From positions 1-64,000 of the forward strand of contig DASYSE010000003.1 in the NCBI GenBank assembly GCA_036003705.1: a DNA stretch of 64,000 bases, in the 5' to 3' direction. This DNA is from CALGFH01 sp036003705. GTDB taxonomy: Bacteria; Actinomycetota; CALGFH01. This document shows, one piece after another, positions 47,418-55,798 of this stretch (its first letter is position 1; each line of letters begins with the position of its first letter). Below the pieces are notes generated by a model. That model did not search any database. It was not told where the DNA came from and saw only the letters and a list, made by a program, of their open reading frames with translations. The position numbers and the translations under genes are program-made.

Positions 47418-48452
47418 GCGCCGTTTGGGGCGGCGTGGCCCGCGGCGGCCGAACCCGGGGACGATGTGGAGGTTGGGGTCGGCGGCGACGTCCAGTGGCG
47501 TGCGCTCGCCCCGTTCCAGGGCGAAGCTGCCGGCGCAGGCCACCATCGCGCCGTTGTCGGTGCACAGGGCCGGCGATGGGACCAGCATGCGGATGCCGAG
47601 CCCCTCGGCCCCCTCGGCCAGGCGGGCACGCAAGCGGGAGTTGGCCGCCACCCCGCCGGCCAGCAGCACCGTGTCCAGACCCTCGCGCTTGGCCGCGCCA
47701 AGCACCTTGCTGATCTGGACGTCGACCACCGCCTCCTGGAACGAGGCGGCAACGTCGGCGAGGTTCACCTCGGCCCCGGCCGTGCGGACATGGCGGAGCA
47801 CCGCCGTCTTCAGTCCCGAGAGCGAGAAGTCGTCGGACCCGTCGTCCAGCAGGGCCCGCGGGAAGCGCACCGCGGCCGGGTCGCCCTCGCGGGCCAGGCG
47901 GTCGATCGCCGGCCCGCCCGGGTAGCCGAGGCCGAGCACCCTGGCCACCTTGTCGTAGGCCTCCCCGGCAGCGTCGTCGATGGTCTGCCCGAGCCCGCGG
48001 AATCCTCCCTGCTCGTCCATCACCAGCAGGCTGGTGTGGCCGCCGGACACCACGAACACCACCGCCGGCAGGGGCAGCGTCCCATGGTCGAGCACGTTGG
48101 CGTAGACGTGGGCGACCAGGTGGTTGACGCCGACGAGGGGGCGGTCGAGGGCCAGCGCGTAGGCCTTGGCCGCGGCCACCCCGACCAGCAGCGAGCCGGC
48201 CAGCCCGGGGCCGAGGGTGACCGCCACCGCGTCGACGTCGGCCAGCCGGGCCCCGCCGAGCGCGCAGGCCTGCTCGACGGCCGGGTGCAGCAGGTCGACG
48301 TGGGCCCGGGAGGCGACCTCGGGGACCACCCCGCCGTAGCGGGCGTGCAGGAGCTGCTGGTCGGCGAGCACGTTGGAACGGACCAGCCGGCCGTCGGAGA
48401 CCAGGGCGACGCCGGTCTCGTCGCAGGAGGTCTCAATGCCGAGCACCAGCAC
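47406..48452 (-). CDS. tsaD: tRNA N6-adenosine threonylcarbamoyltransferase
   Basis: TsaD transfers threonylcarbamoyl to A37 of ANN-decoding tRNAs. The 348-residue ASKHA-fold protein has LGIETSCDETGVALV near the start, the metal-binding NHLVAHVYAN (His residues about 110-114), VVSGGHTSLLVM, GEAYDKVARVLGLGYPGGPAID and LLAGGVAANSRLR. The C-terminus is basic. The start is GTG 48452 or GTG 48446. It is encoded with TsaB (two genes upstream) and TsaE (52.2 kb), completing the t6A set apart from TsaC. Confidence 0.96.
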   Translation of the reverse strand: MLVLGIETSCDETGVALVSDGRLVRSNVLADQQLLHARYGGVVPEVASRAHVDLLHPAVEQACALGGARLADVDAVAVTLGPGLAGSLLVGVAAAKAYALALDRPLVGVNHLVAHVYANVLDHGTLPLPAVVFVVSGGHTSLLVMDEQGGFRGLGQTIDDAAGEAYDKVARVLGLGYPGGPAIDRLAREGDPAAVRFPRALLDDGSDDFSLSGLKTAVLRHVRTAGAEVNLADVAASFQEAVVDVQISKVLGAAKREGLDTVLLAGGVAANSRLRARLAEGAEGLGIRMLVPSPALCTDNGAMVACAGSFALERGERTPLDVAADPNLHIVPGFGRRGPRRPKRRSRP

Positions 48453-48457
48453 CGCCG

Positions 48458-49021
48458 CTACAGCTCCCGGGGCTCGGGGATGCGCATGGCCAGGCCGGCC
48501 AGGCGCTCGGCGTAGGCCGGGGTCTGGAGGCCCTCGGCCCACATGATCAGGGCGTCCTCGCCGGTCTCGGCGTAGTAGTTCTTGCGGATCCCCACCGGGG
48601 CGAAGCCGAACTGGTGGTACAGGCCCTGGGCGGCGTGGTTGGCGACCCGGACCTCCAGCGTGCAGGCGGACGCGCCCCGCCGCCTGGCCTCGGTGACCAG
48701 CGCGAACAGCAGCCGGGACGCGACCTTGCGGCGGTGCATGTCGGGGTCGACGGCGATGTTGGTCACATGGGCCTCGTCGCCGAACACCATCAGCCCGGCG
48801 TAGCCGACGACCTGCCGGCGGGCCTTGGCCACGATGTAGAACCGGGTCGAGCGCTGCACGATCTCGGACAGGAACAGGGTCATCGTCCAGGGGCGCGGGT
48901 ACACCCGGCGCTCGATGTCCAGGACCTGGGGGATGTGGCGGCGTCGCATCGGGGCCAGCTCGACCCCGAGCGGGTAGCGCGGGTCGTCGACCTGGCGCCT
49001 CGGCGGGTAGATGGTCGCCAT
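48458..49021 (-). CDS. rimI: Ribosomal-protein-alanine N-acetyltransferase
   Basis: The 187-residue GNAT protein contains the LAPMRRRHIPQVLDIERRVYPRPW start typical of RimI, EAHVTNIAVDPDMHRRKVASRLLFAL (acetyl-CoA motif with R-R-K-V-A-S) and LEVRVANHAAQGLYHQFGFAPVGIRKNYY. RimI acetylates the N-terminus of ribosomal protein S18 and some others. It shares its first base with the last base region of tsaB and lies between tsaB and tsaD, the usual actinobacterial order. The first 22 residues are an extra N-terminal extension. Confidence 0.93.
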   Translation of the reverse strand: MATIYPPRRQVDDPRYPLGVELAPMRRRHIPQVLDIERRVYPRPWTMTLFLSEIVQRSTRFYIVAKARRQVVGYAGLMVFGDEAHVTNIAVDPDMHRRKVASRLLFALVTEARRRGASACTLEVRVANHAAQGLYHQFGFAPVGIRKNYYAETGEDALIMWAEGLQTPAYAERLAGLAMRIPEPREL

Positions 49022-49731
49022 CAGCCACCCCCGGCGGCCAGCCGTCGCTCGACGTTCGGGTCGATGTCGGGCCGGCGCAGGTAGAGGGGGGTCACGTCCA
49101 GCGGGCTGGTGAACTCCTCCCGCAGCATCCGGGGCAGGGCGAGCTCGACGAGGGCGGCGGCCGACGGCACGGCCTGGGCCTGACCCCCGAACTGGAGCCG
49201 CTCGTCCAGGTGCTCGAACGCCTGGCGGAACACGAGCGCCCCGTCGCCGCAGAGCAGGACGTCATCGCCCCGGGCCTCGATCCCGGCGGCGAGCTGGTCG
49301 GGGCGGAGCACCTGGTACCCGGTCAGCCGTACCACCCCGCCGGGGGCGTGCCGGTACAGGGCGGTGAACACCTCGCCACGGCGGGCGTCGATCACCGGGC
49401 AGATGGACCGGTGGACATGGCGGTGGGCGAACGCGAGCAGGTCCAGGCTGGGCACGGCCACCATCGGCAGCCCCCAGGCCTGGGCCAGCGCCTTGGCCGT
49501 CGAGACCCCGACCCGCAGGCCGGTGAACAGGCCAGGACCGGTGCCGACGGCCACCCCGGCGAGCGCGCGTGGGTCGACCTCGGCCTGCTCGAGCACCCAG
49601 CGCACGGCCGGGGTGAGCACCTCGGCGTGGCGGCGCTCGTGGCGGACGGCCGCCTCGGCCAGCGTGCCCCCCTCCGACCCGACGGCCACGGTCGTGACCG
49701 GGGTTGCGGTGTCCATGGCGAGGACGAGCAA
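49021..49731 (-). CDS. tsaB: tRNA threonylcarbamoyladenosine biosynthesis protein TsaB
   Basis: TsaB is the non-catalytic ASKHA partner of TsaD. The 236-residue protein has LAMDTATPVTTVAVG, a RHERRHAEVLTPAVRWVLEQA helix, VGTGPGLFTGLRVGVSTAKALAQ and VIDARRGEVFTALYRH, all TsaB-specific. The start is a TTG with AAAGG upstream; an in-frame ATG five codons later would lose the first strand, so TTG is preferred. Confidence 0.94.
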   Translation of the reverse strand: MLVLAMDTATPVTTVAVGSEGGTLAEAAVRHERRHAEVLTPAVRWVLEQAEVDPRALAGVAVGTGPGLFTGLRVGVSTAKALAQAWGLPMVAVPSLDLLAFAHRHVHRSICPVIDARRGEVFTALYRHAPGGVVRLTGYQVLRPDQLAAGIEARGDDVLLCGDGALVFRQAFEHLDERLQFGGQAQAVPSAAALVELALPRMLREEFTSPLDVTPLYLRRPDIDPNVERRLAAGGG

Positions 49732-49811
49732 TGATGACCTTTCGAGCGATGCCGGCGGAAAACGTATTGTGGCATCTCAACCCGCGATCGCGCCGTCCGA
49801 TGACAACCTAG

Positions 49812-50684
49812 ATGGCACGAGTGCTGATCGTCCAGGGAGACGCCCGCTCGCGGGCGGACACGGCTGCCACCCTGCGCGCCGAGGGCCACGACGTCCTCGA
49901 GGCGGGATCGGCCGACAACGGCGTTCGCCTGGCCCACGAGCAGGGCCCTGAGGTCATCCTGCTCGACCCGATGCTGCCCGACCGCTCCGGCTACGAGCTG
50001 TACGCCAGCCTCCAGCGCGACCCGGTCACCCTGGCGATCCCGGTGCTGTTCCTGCCCGGTGGGCTCCGGCCGGTTGCGGCCGGCGAGGGCGAGGTGCCGA
50101 TTGGCGGCCTGGACATCGTGACCCGGCTCGGTCTGGCCGTGCGCACCAAGTCGCTCAGCGACGAGCTGCGGCTGGCCGATGTGAGCCTGCGCTCGGCGGT
50201 GCTGACCGACTCCCTCACCGGCCTGGCCAACCGCAGGGCGTCCGAGGAGCGCCTGCGCTCCCTCACCGGCCTGGCCCGCCTCGGGGTGGGCCCGCTGTCC
50301 CTGGTCCTGGCCGACATGGACGGGTTCGCCGAGGTCAACGAGCGCTGCGGCTACGCCGTCGGCGACCGGCTGTTGCAGGCCTTCGCCGGCCTGCTCCACG
50401 AGTCATGCCGGTCCGGCGACACCGTCGGCCGCCTCGAAGCCGAGGCGTTCCTTCTGCTCCTCCCCGGCACCAAGCTGGACGCCGCCTGGTATGTCGCCGA
50501 ACGGGTCCGGCGCCGCACCATCGCCATCGGTTCCGCCCTCGGCCCCGACGGCCCCCGCCTCACCGCCTCCTTCGGCGTCGCCGAGCACCGCGCCTCCGAC
50601 GCCTGGCGCGACCTCCTCGACCGTGCCGAAGCCGCCCTCAAGCGAGCCAAGCGCGCGGGCCGCAACCGCTGCGAAGTCGCCTGA
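49812..50684 (+). CDS. Receiver-GGDEF protein with degenerate active site
   Basis: The 290-residue cytoplasmic protein has a receiver domain (about 3-115; Asp in VILLDPMLPDRSGYEL) and a diguanylate cyclase fold (about 135-288): LTDSLTGLANRRASEERL, VLADMDGFAEVNERCGYAVGDRLLQ, and where RYGGDEF should be it reads GRLEAEAF. The signature loss predicts no c-di-GMP synthesis; it may bind GTP or act by protein contacts. The rest of the GGDEF fold, including the ASFGVAEHRA region and the final AKRAGRNR, is well kept. It is divergent from tsaB. Confidence 0.88.
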   Translation: MARVLIVQGDARSRADTAATLRAEGHDVLEAGSADNGVRLAHEQGPEVILLDPMLPDRSGYELYASLQRDPVTLAIPVLFLPGGLRPVAAGEGEVPIGGLDIVTRLGLAVRTKSLSDELRLADVSLRSAVLTDSLTGLANRRASEERLRSLTGLARLGVGPLSLVLADMDGFAEVNERCGYAVGDRLLQAFAGLLHESCRSGDTVGRLEAEAFLLLLPGTKLDAAWYVAERVRRRTIAIGSALGPDGPRLTASFGVAEHRASDAWRDLLDRAEAALKRAKRAGRNRCEVA

Positions 50685-50702
50685 CCGACCCGGCTCTCGC
50701 CA

Positions 50703-50822
50703 GGGCGCCGCCTCGAGGATGGCGCGGATCTGCATCTCCAGCTTCGGAAGGTCGTTCTGCGCGACGGACCAGACCAGGTCGATGTCTATGTCGAAGCACC
50801 CATGGATCAGCACGAACGAAGC
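50703..50822 (-). pseudogene. C-terminal remnant of a HepT-like (DUF86) gene
   Basis: The minus-strand frame SFVLIHGCFDIDIDLVWSVA, then NDLPKLEMQIRAILEAA, matches the C-terminal end of HepT/DUF86 proteins (LIHEYFGID ... VW ... DLP.L..QI..IL). The N-terminal two thirds and the MntA-type partner are missing, and no stop closes the frame at the expected place. It is a decayed fragment of a toxin-antitoxin module lying downstream of the GGDEF gene on the opposite strand. Confidence 0.6.
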
Positions 50823-50980
50823 CCCCGGTAGCGGCGCTCGTCGGCCGACGACGCCCGGCTGCCTCTTGGAGGCGGAGCCCGGGCACCCGTGGAGGGTGGA
50901 CAGGCGGACCCGGGGTTGCGGCGATAGGGTTCGGGGGCGTCTGCCAGCCGGCCGGCGCAGGAACGCGAGGAGGCGTGATC

Positions 50981-52144
50981 GTGGCTGGTGCCAAGGAGGC
51001 GGCCCGGGAGCGGGTGGAGCAGGCCAGGGACGCGCTGGTGGGGCTCAGCCACCGGATCCACGCCAACCCAGAGCTCGGGTTCGAGGAGGAGCGGGCCTGC
51101 GGCTGGCTGTGCGACCTGCTCGACGGGGCCGGGATGGAGGTCGAGCGGGGGGTCGGCGAGCTGCCGACGGCGTTCGCGGCCAGGGCCGGGTCGGGGCCGC
51201 TGCACGTGGTCGTGTGTGCCGAGTACGACGCCCTGCCGGCCGTCGGTCACGCCTGCGGGCACAACCTGATCGCGGCCATGGCCGCCGGGGCCGGGATCGC
51301 CCTCGCCCGGGTCGCCGACGAGGTCGGGCTGCGGGTGACCGTGCTCGGCACCCCGGCCGAGGAAGGCGGCGGCGGCAAGATCCTGCTGCTCCGGCGGGGC
51401 GCGTTCGACGGCGCCCACGCGGCCATGATGGTCCACCCGTCGCCCTACGAGGCGGCCGAGATGCCGATCATCGCCGTGACCCAGTTCCAGGCCACCTACA
51501 CCGGCAAGGAGGCCCACGCCTCCGCCTACCCGTACCTTGGCGTCAACGCCGCCGACGCCCTGGTCGTGGCCCAGACCGCGATCGGCCTGCTCCGCCAGCA
51601 CCTGCGGCCGGGCGACCGGGTCCACGGGATCGTCACCAGGGGCGGCGACGCCCCCAACGTGATCCCGGCCCACACGGCGGCCACCTGGATGGTCCGGGCG
51701 GAGACGCTCGATCAGCTGGAGGAGGTCAGGACCAAGGTGGCCCGCTGCTTCGAGGCCGGCGCGCTGGCCACCGGGGCCGCCCTGGAGCTCTCCGATGACC
51801 ACGAGCCGTACTCCGAGATGCGTCACGACCACGACCTGGCCGCGCTCTACCGGCGCAACGCCGAGGCCATCGGGCGCAGCTTCCCCGAGCGGACCGAGCG
51901 GGGGGCCGGGTCGACCGACATGGGCAACGTCTCCCTGGCCATGCCCTCGATCCACCCAACCATCGGCATCGACGCCCTGCCGGCCGTCAACCACCAGCCC
52001 GAGTTCACCGCCAAGTGCGTCACCCCGGCCGCCGACCAGGCCGTGGTGGACGGGGCGGTGGCGATGGCCTGGACGGCGATCGACGCCGCCGGCGACCAGG
52101 GGCTGCGGGCACGGCTGCTCGCGGGACCTGGGAACGGGCGCTGA
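50981..52144 (+). CDS. M20D family amidohydrolase (p-aminobenzoyl-glutamate/indole-acetyl hydrolase type)
   Basis: The 387-residue metal hydrolase has SHRIHANPELGFEEERAC near the start, VCAEYDALPAVGHACGHNLIAA (metal ligands), GTPAEEGGGGKILLLRRGAFDG and GKEAHASAYPYLGVNAADAL in the lid domain, with STDMGNVSLAMPSIHPTIGI near the end. Closest to AbgB-like peptidases that cleave aminoacyl amides. The second of two GTGs (50981) is chosen since AGGAGG lies 7 nt before it and only 1 nt before the first. It converges with tsaE. Confidence 0.88.
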   Translation: MAGAKEAARERVEQARDALVGLSHRIHANPELGFEEERACGWLCDLLDGAGMEVERGVGELPTAFAARAGSGPLHVVVCAEYDALPAVGHACGHNLIAAMAAGAGIALARVADEVGLRVTVLGTPAEEGGGGKILLLRRGAFDGAHAAMMVHPSPYEAAEMPIIAVTQFQATYTGKEAHASAYPYLGVNAADALVVAQTAIGLLRQHLRPGDRVHGIVTRGGDAPNVIPAHTAATWMVRAETLDQLEEVRTKVARCFEAGALATGAALELSDDHEPYSEMRHDHDLAALYRRNAEAIGRSFPERTERGAGSTDMGNVSLAMPSIHPTIGIDALPAVNHQPEFTAKCVTPAADQAVVDGAVAMAWTAIDAAGDQGLRARLLAGPGNGR

Positions 52145-52151
52145 GCCGGCC

Positions 52152-52643
52152 CTAGCCGCCGCTCGGCCGGAACCCGCCGAGGGCGGCGGCCAGCCGCTCG
52201 GCCCGTGCGCTCCAGGCGGTGCCGTGGGGGCGGACCTCGATCTCGCGGCGGTCGTCGTCGCGGATGTGCAGGCCCAGCTCCAGCCAGCTCTCGGGCAGGG
52301 CGGCGGCGACCCGGTCGGCCCACTCGACGAACACCACCGCGTCGGCCGAGAGCACGTCCTCCAGGCCGAGGTCCTCCAGCTCCAGCGGCCCGCTCAGCCG
52401 GTAGGCGTCGACGTGGTGGACGGACAGCTCGCCGTCGTACTCGCGGACCAGCATGAAGGTCGGCGACAGGACCGGCCCGTCGACCCCGAGGGCGGCGGCG
52501 GCGCCCTGGACCAGCCGGGTCTTGCCGGCCCCCAGGTCGCCGGTGAGCCCGACGACGTCGCCCGGGACGAGCAGGCCGGCCAGGGCCGCCCCGATCGCCT
52601 TGGTGGTCGCCTCGTCGGCCGACCACAGCCGCAGGGACCCCAT
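52152..52643 (-). CDS. tsaE: tRNA threonylcarbamoyladenosine biosynthesis ATPase TsaE
   Basis: The 163-residue P-loop ATPase regulates the TsaB-TsaD complex. Walker A is GDLGAGKTRLVQG (about 35-47), followed by SPTFMLVREYDG, VHHVDAYRLSG and VFVEWADRVAAALPESWLEL, all diagnostic of TsaE. Length is normal. It follows the UDG gene by 4 nt in one leftward operon. Confidence 0.95.
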   Translation of the reverse strand: MGSLRLWSADEATTKAIGAALAGLLVPGDVVGLTGDLGAGKTRLVQGAAAALGVDGPVLSPTFMLVREYDGELSVHHVDAYRLSGPLELEDLGLEDVLSADAVVFVEWADRVAAALPESWLELGLHIRDDDRREIEVRPHGTAWSARAERLAAALGGFRPSGG

Positions 52644-52647
52644 GACC

Positions 52648-53328
52648 TCAGAACAGCCCCAGCTGCTGGGACTCGCTCCGCTCGTCGGCCGGGACCACGA
52701 GCGGCTCGGCCACCGGAGCCGGCTCCGGCGGCGGCTCCGGCGCTGGCCTGGGCGCCTGCGCGGCCAGCAGGTCGGCAAGGACCCGGAAGTCGTCCTCCAT
52801 CGCCTGCAGCGGGCTCGGCCCGGCGGTGCGCCGCCCCTGGGCGTGCAGGGCGGCGGCCGGGTGGAAGGTCGGCAGCAGCATCCGGCCCTGGAACGGGTAG
52901 GTACGGCCCCGCAGCCTGGTGATCCCGGCGGTGGTCTCCAGCAACGTCTTGGCGGCGAAGTTGCCCAGCGTGACCACCACCTTCGGGTCGACCAGCCGGA
53001 TCTGGGCGTCCAGCCACGGCCGGCACGCGGCGATCTCGTCCGGCTGCGGGTCCCGGTTGCGCGGCGGGCGTGACTTCACCACGTTGCAGACATAGACGTC
53101 TTCGCGGCGCAGGCCGATGCCGCCCAGCAGGCGGTTGAGGAGCTGGCCGGAGGGGCCCACGAACGGGAGGCCCTGGCGGTCCTCGTGGAAGCCGGGGGCC
53201 TCGCCGACGAACATCAGGTCGGCGGCCGGGTCGCCCTGGCCGAACACGACCTGGGTGCGGCTTTCGTGCAGGCGGCAGCGGGTGCAGGTGGCCGCCTCGG
53301 CGGCGACCGCCTCCAGCTCCGAGGGCAT
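52648..53328 (-). CDS. Uracil-DNA glycosylase, iron-sulfur type (family 4-like)
   Basis: The 226-residue protein removes uracil from DNA. The four cluster cysteines are visible in TCTRCRLHESR and VYVCNVVKSRPPRNRDPQPDEIAACRPW (in part), and the active-site motifs are GEAPGFHEDRQGLPFVGPSG and LPTFHPAAAL. A Pro/Ala/Glu-rich tail (about 195-226) is an extra disordered segment ending SQQLGLF, which resembles a beta-clamp binding motif (QLGLF); this may tether the enzyme to the replication clamp. It overlaps the FmdB stop by 1 nt. Confidence 0.94.
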   Translation of the reverse strand: MPSELEAVAAEAATCTRCRLHESRTQVVFGQGDPAADLMFVGEAPGFHEDRQGLPFVGPSGQLLNRLLGGIGLRREDVYVCNVVKSRPPRNRDPQPDEIAACRPWLDAQIRLVDPKVVVTLGNFAAKTLLETTAGITRLRGRTYPFQGRMLLPTFHPAAALHAQGRRTAGPSPLQAMEDDFRVLADLLAAQAPRPAPEPPPEPAPVAEPLVVPADERSESQQLGLF

Positions 53329-53543
53329 CAGCAGTTCCCGCAGGCCCCGCCGCAGCAGCCACCACCGCCGGCGGCGGGCATGGCCGCGCCGTCGCCGCCG
53401 CGGACCGGGGCGGCGACCAGGCTCAGCAGCCGGCGCGCCTGCGACCCGCAGTCGGGACAGGGTTCCCGGTCGGCGCGACCGGCCGGCACCAGCGCGTCGA
53501 ACTCGGCGCCGCAGTCGCCACACCTGTAGTCGTAGAGCGGCAC
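53328..53543 (-). CDS. FmdB family zinc-ribbon protein
   Basis: The 71-residue protein has the regulator-like FmdB motif PLYDYRCGDCGAEFDALV and EPCPDCGSQARRLLS, giving two CxxC pairs for zinc. The tail is Gly/Cys-rich (GGGGCCGGACGNC), an unusual extra cysteine cluster seen in some family members. Function is unknown. The GTG start has a GGAGGAGGG site, which contains the stop of the preceding peptidase gene. It sits between the P1 peptidase and the UDG. Confidence 0.9.
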   Translation of the reverse strand: MPLYDYRCGDCGAEFDALVPAGRADREPCPDCGSQARRLLSLVAAPVRGGDGAAMPAAGGGGCCGGACGNC

Positions 53544-53544
53544 G

Positions 53545-54522
53545 CTACCCTCCTCCTGCTTCGCGCCCCAGGTCCGAGGCGGCCGGGATGCCGGCGACCG
53601 GGCCGGCGGCCAGGACCCCGGCGCGGATGGCGGCGGCCAGCGCCTCCTCGGCAAGGAAGGCTACCAGGTCCATGGCGGCCGGCACCCTCGGCACGGCGAC
53701 CGCGAACACCGTGTCGCCGTCGAAGCTGGTGTGGACCGGGAGGATGGCCCTGGCCATGCCGTCGTGGGCCTGGACGGCGACCCGGTGGACCTCGCCCTTG
53801 GTCAGGACGGCGTTGGTGGCGACCAGCCCGAGGGTGGTGCTGCCGCCGGGCGGGACCGGCTCGGGCCGGACCTCGCCGTCGGCGGCGGGGGCGGCCAGCA
53901 GCTCGCGCAGCGCCGTCCTGGCGCCGCCGGGCACGCGGGCCCCGGCCAGCACCGTGCCGTCCTCGGCCAGCACGTCGCCGCCGGCGTTGACCACCGCCAG
54001 GGCCCCGACCGTCAACGGCCCGGCCTCGGCCACCGCCCAGCCGAGGCCGCCCTTGGTCATGTGCTCCGGCCCGGCCGCCTTGCCGACGGTCGCGCCCGTG
54101 CCGGCCCCGACGTTGCCGAGCGGCCCGTCGGCGGTCGACGCGGCCAGGCAGGCGGCCTCGCCCTCGGCCGGGCCGGGGCGGGCCTCCCAGTCGCCGACCA
54201 TGAGGTCGAACAGCACGGCCGCGGGCACGATCGGGATCGGCCGGCCGAAGCGGCCGTAGCCCAGCCCGCGCCGCTCGCACCAGGCGACCACCCCCTGGGC
54301 CGCGGCGAGCCCGAACGCGCTGCCCCCGGTCAGCAGCACGGCCGAGACGCCCTCGACGTGGGCCTGGGGCTGGAGCAGGTCGGTCTCGCGGGTGCCAGGT
54401 CCGCCGCCGCGCACGCTGGCCGCGGCCACGTTGCCGGCCGGTGGCACCACCACCGTGCACCCGGTCAGCCCGACCGGGTCGGTCCAGTGGCCGACGGCCA
54501 GGTCCTCGATGCCCAGGGCCAT
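53545..54522 (-). CDS. P1 family peptidase (DmpA/L-aminopeptidase-like)
   Basis: The 325-residue N-terminal-nucleophile-type hydrolase has LAVGHWTDPVGLTGCTVVV, LLTGGSAFGLAAAQGVVAWCE, GRFGRPIPIVPAAVLFDL, NVGAGTGATVGK and TTLGLVATNAVLTKGE; in DmpA-type enzymes the nucleophile lies in the GSTTLGLVATNA region and the chain is self-cleaved just before it. It probably trims N-terminal amino acids from peptides. ATG 54522 avoids a 32-nt overlap with the upstream gene given by the first in-frame start. Confidence 0.88.
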   Translation of the reverse strand: MALGIEDLAVGHWTDPVGLTGCTVVVPPAGNVAAASVRGGGPGTRETDLLQPQAHVEGVSAVLLTGGSAFGLAAAQGVVAWCERRGLGYGRFGRPIPIVPAAVLFDLMVGDWEARPGPAEGEAACLAASTADGPLGNVGAGTGATVGKAAGPEHMTKGGLGWAVAEAGPLTVGALAVVNAGGDVLAEDGTVLAGARVPGGARTALRELLAAPAADGEVRPEPVPPGGSTTLGLVATNAVLTKGEVHRVAVQAHDGMARAILPVHTSFDGDTVFAVAVPRVPAAMDLVAFLAEEALAAAIRAGVLAAGPVAGIPAASDLGREAGGG

Positions 54523-54529
54523 GGCCGCC

Positions 54530-55798
54530 TCAGGATCCCCGGACGCGGCGGACCGAGGCACGCCGCCGCCTGCGGGCGGCCGCCTTGGCCGGGACCAGCA
54601 CCTCGGCGGCGAAGGCGGTGATCTCGGCGTTGAACAGCTCGTGCTCCTCCAGAAAGGCGCAGTGGCCGGCGTCCTCCAGGATGAGCAGGCGCGACCCGGG
54701 GATCTTGTCGGCCATGTACCCGGCCGCGGCCGGCGGGGTCAGCCGGTCCTTGTCGCCCACCGCGATCAGGGCCGGCACGTTGACCGCCTCCAGCGACTCG
54801 GACAGGTCGAAGTCGACCAGGCTCGGGAAGACCTTGGCCCAGACCTCGACGTCGGTGCCGGCCAGTGTCTTGTCGACGAACGCGACCTGGCTCGGCGAAG
54901 GGTTGGAGCCAAAGCCGAACAGGCGCGTGCCCAGGTAGCCGAGGTCGCTGCCCCGGCGGCGGAGCTGGTTGGCCCGCACGGGGTCCTGGCCCATGAAGCG
55001 GAAGGCGCCGGTGATCAGGGACCGCTGCGCCCACGCCGCCCCCCAGGTGCTGATCGCGGCGGTCATGCCGCGGAGCGTGTCGACGTAGGTGGAGCCGACC
55101 AGGACCAGGCCGGCCACCCGGCTGCCCATCTCCTCGGGGAACATCTCGGCGAACTGCAGGCTGGCGATGCCGCCCAGCGAGTGGGCGACCACCACCACCC
55201 GCTCCTCGCCGGTCCAGTCGAGCACCGCCTTGAGGTCGCCGGCCAGCGCCTCCAGCGAGTAGTCGTGCTTGCGGGACCGGCCGGAGCGGCCGTGGCCCCG
55301 CTGGTCGTAGAAGACGCAGCGGAACCGGCCGGGCAGGTCGCGCCGCTGGTAGTGCCAGGCGTCCTGGGTCAGCGAGAAGCCGTGGGCGAAGACCATGCAG
55401 GGACCGGCCCCCAGCTCCTCGACGTGCAGCCGGGTGCCGTCGTGGCTGGCCAGCTTGGCCGGGGTGCCGCGGATGGCGCCGAACGGCTCGCCAGCCTCGG
55501 GGTCGTCGCGGCGGCGGTCCCGGCCGACCAGGGCCCGTTCCAGGGTGACGCCGGCCCCGATCCCGAGCAGCAGCCCGCCGGCCAGCAGCCCGAGCCCGCG
55601 CACGGTCAGCGGCGGCGCCTGCCCGTTGTTCCTGCGCCCACCAGCGTTCCTGCGCGTGGCGGGGTTCCGACCCCGGCCGGCCCGCTCGACCGCCGCCCGG
55701 CCGGCGCGTCCGGCCGCCGCCCGGGTGGCCCGGGTCGCCGCGGCGCGCCCCGCGGTGGCCCGGCCGGCCGTGGTCGTGCCCGAGCGCCTGGCTGCCAC
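54530..55798 (-). CDS. Alpha/beta-hydrolase with N-terminal membrane anchor
   Basis: The 422-residue protein starts with about 60 basic Ala/Arg/Gly residues, then one membrane segment (GLGLLAGGLLLGIGAGVTLERAL, in part, about 68-88). The alpha/beta-hydrolase domain (about 110-410) has GPCMVFAHGFSLTQD (oxyanion), FYDQRGHGRSGRS, the nucleophile elbow VVAHSLGGIASLQ, acid IAVGDKDRLTPP and catalytic His in LEDAGHCAFLEEHELF. It lies between alr and the P1 peptidase in the operon, but the substrate is unknown. The GTG overlaps the alr stop (TAGTG). Confidence 0.88.
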   Translation of the reverse strand: MAARRSGTTTAGRATAGRAAATRATRAAAGRAGRAAVERAGRGRNPATRRNAGGRRNNGQAPPLTVRGLGLLAGGLLLGIGAGVTLERALVGRDRRRDDPEAGEPFGAIRGTPAKLASHDGTRLHVEELGAGPCMVFAHGFSLTQDAWHYQRRDLPGRFRCVFYDQRGHGRSGRSRKHDYSLEALAGDLKAVLDWTGEERVVVVAHSLGGIASLQFAEMFPEEMGSRVAGLVLVGSTYVDTLRGMTAAISTWGAAWAQRSLITGAFRFMGQDPVRANQLRRRGSDLGYLGTRLFGFGSNPSPSQVAFVDKTLAGTDVEVWAKVFPSLVDFDLSESLEAVNVPALIAVGDKDRLTPPAAAGYMADKIPGSRLLILEDAGHCAFLEEHELFNAEITAFAAEVLVPAKAAARRRRRASVRRVRGS

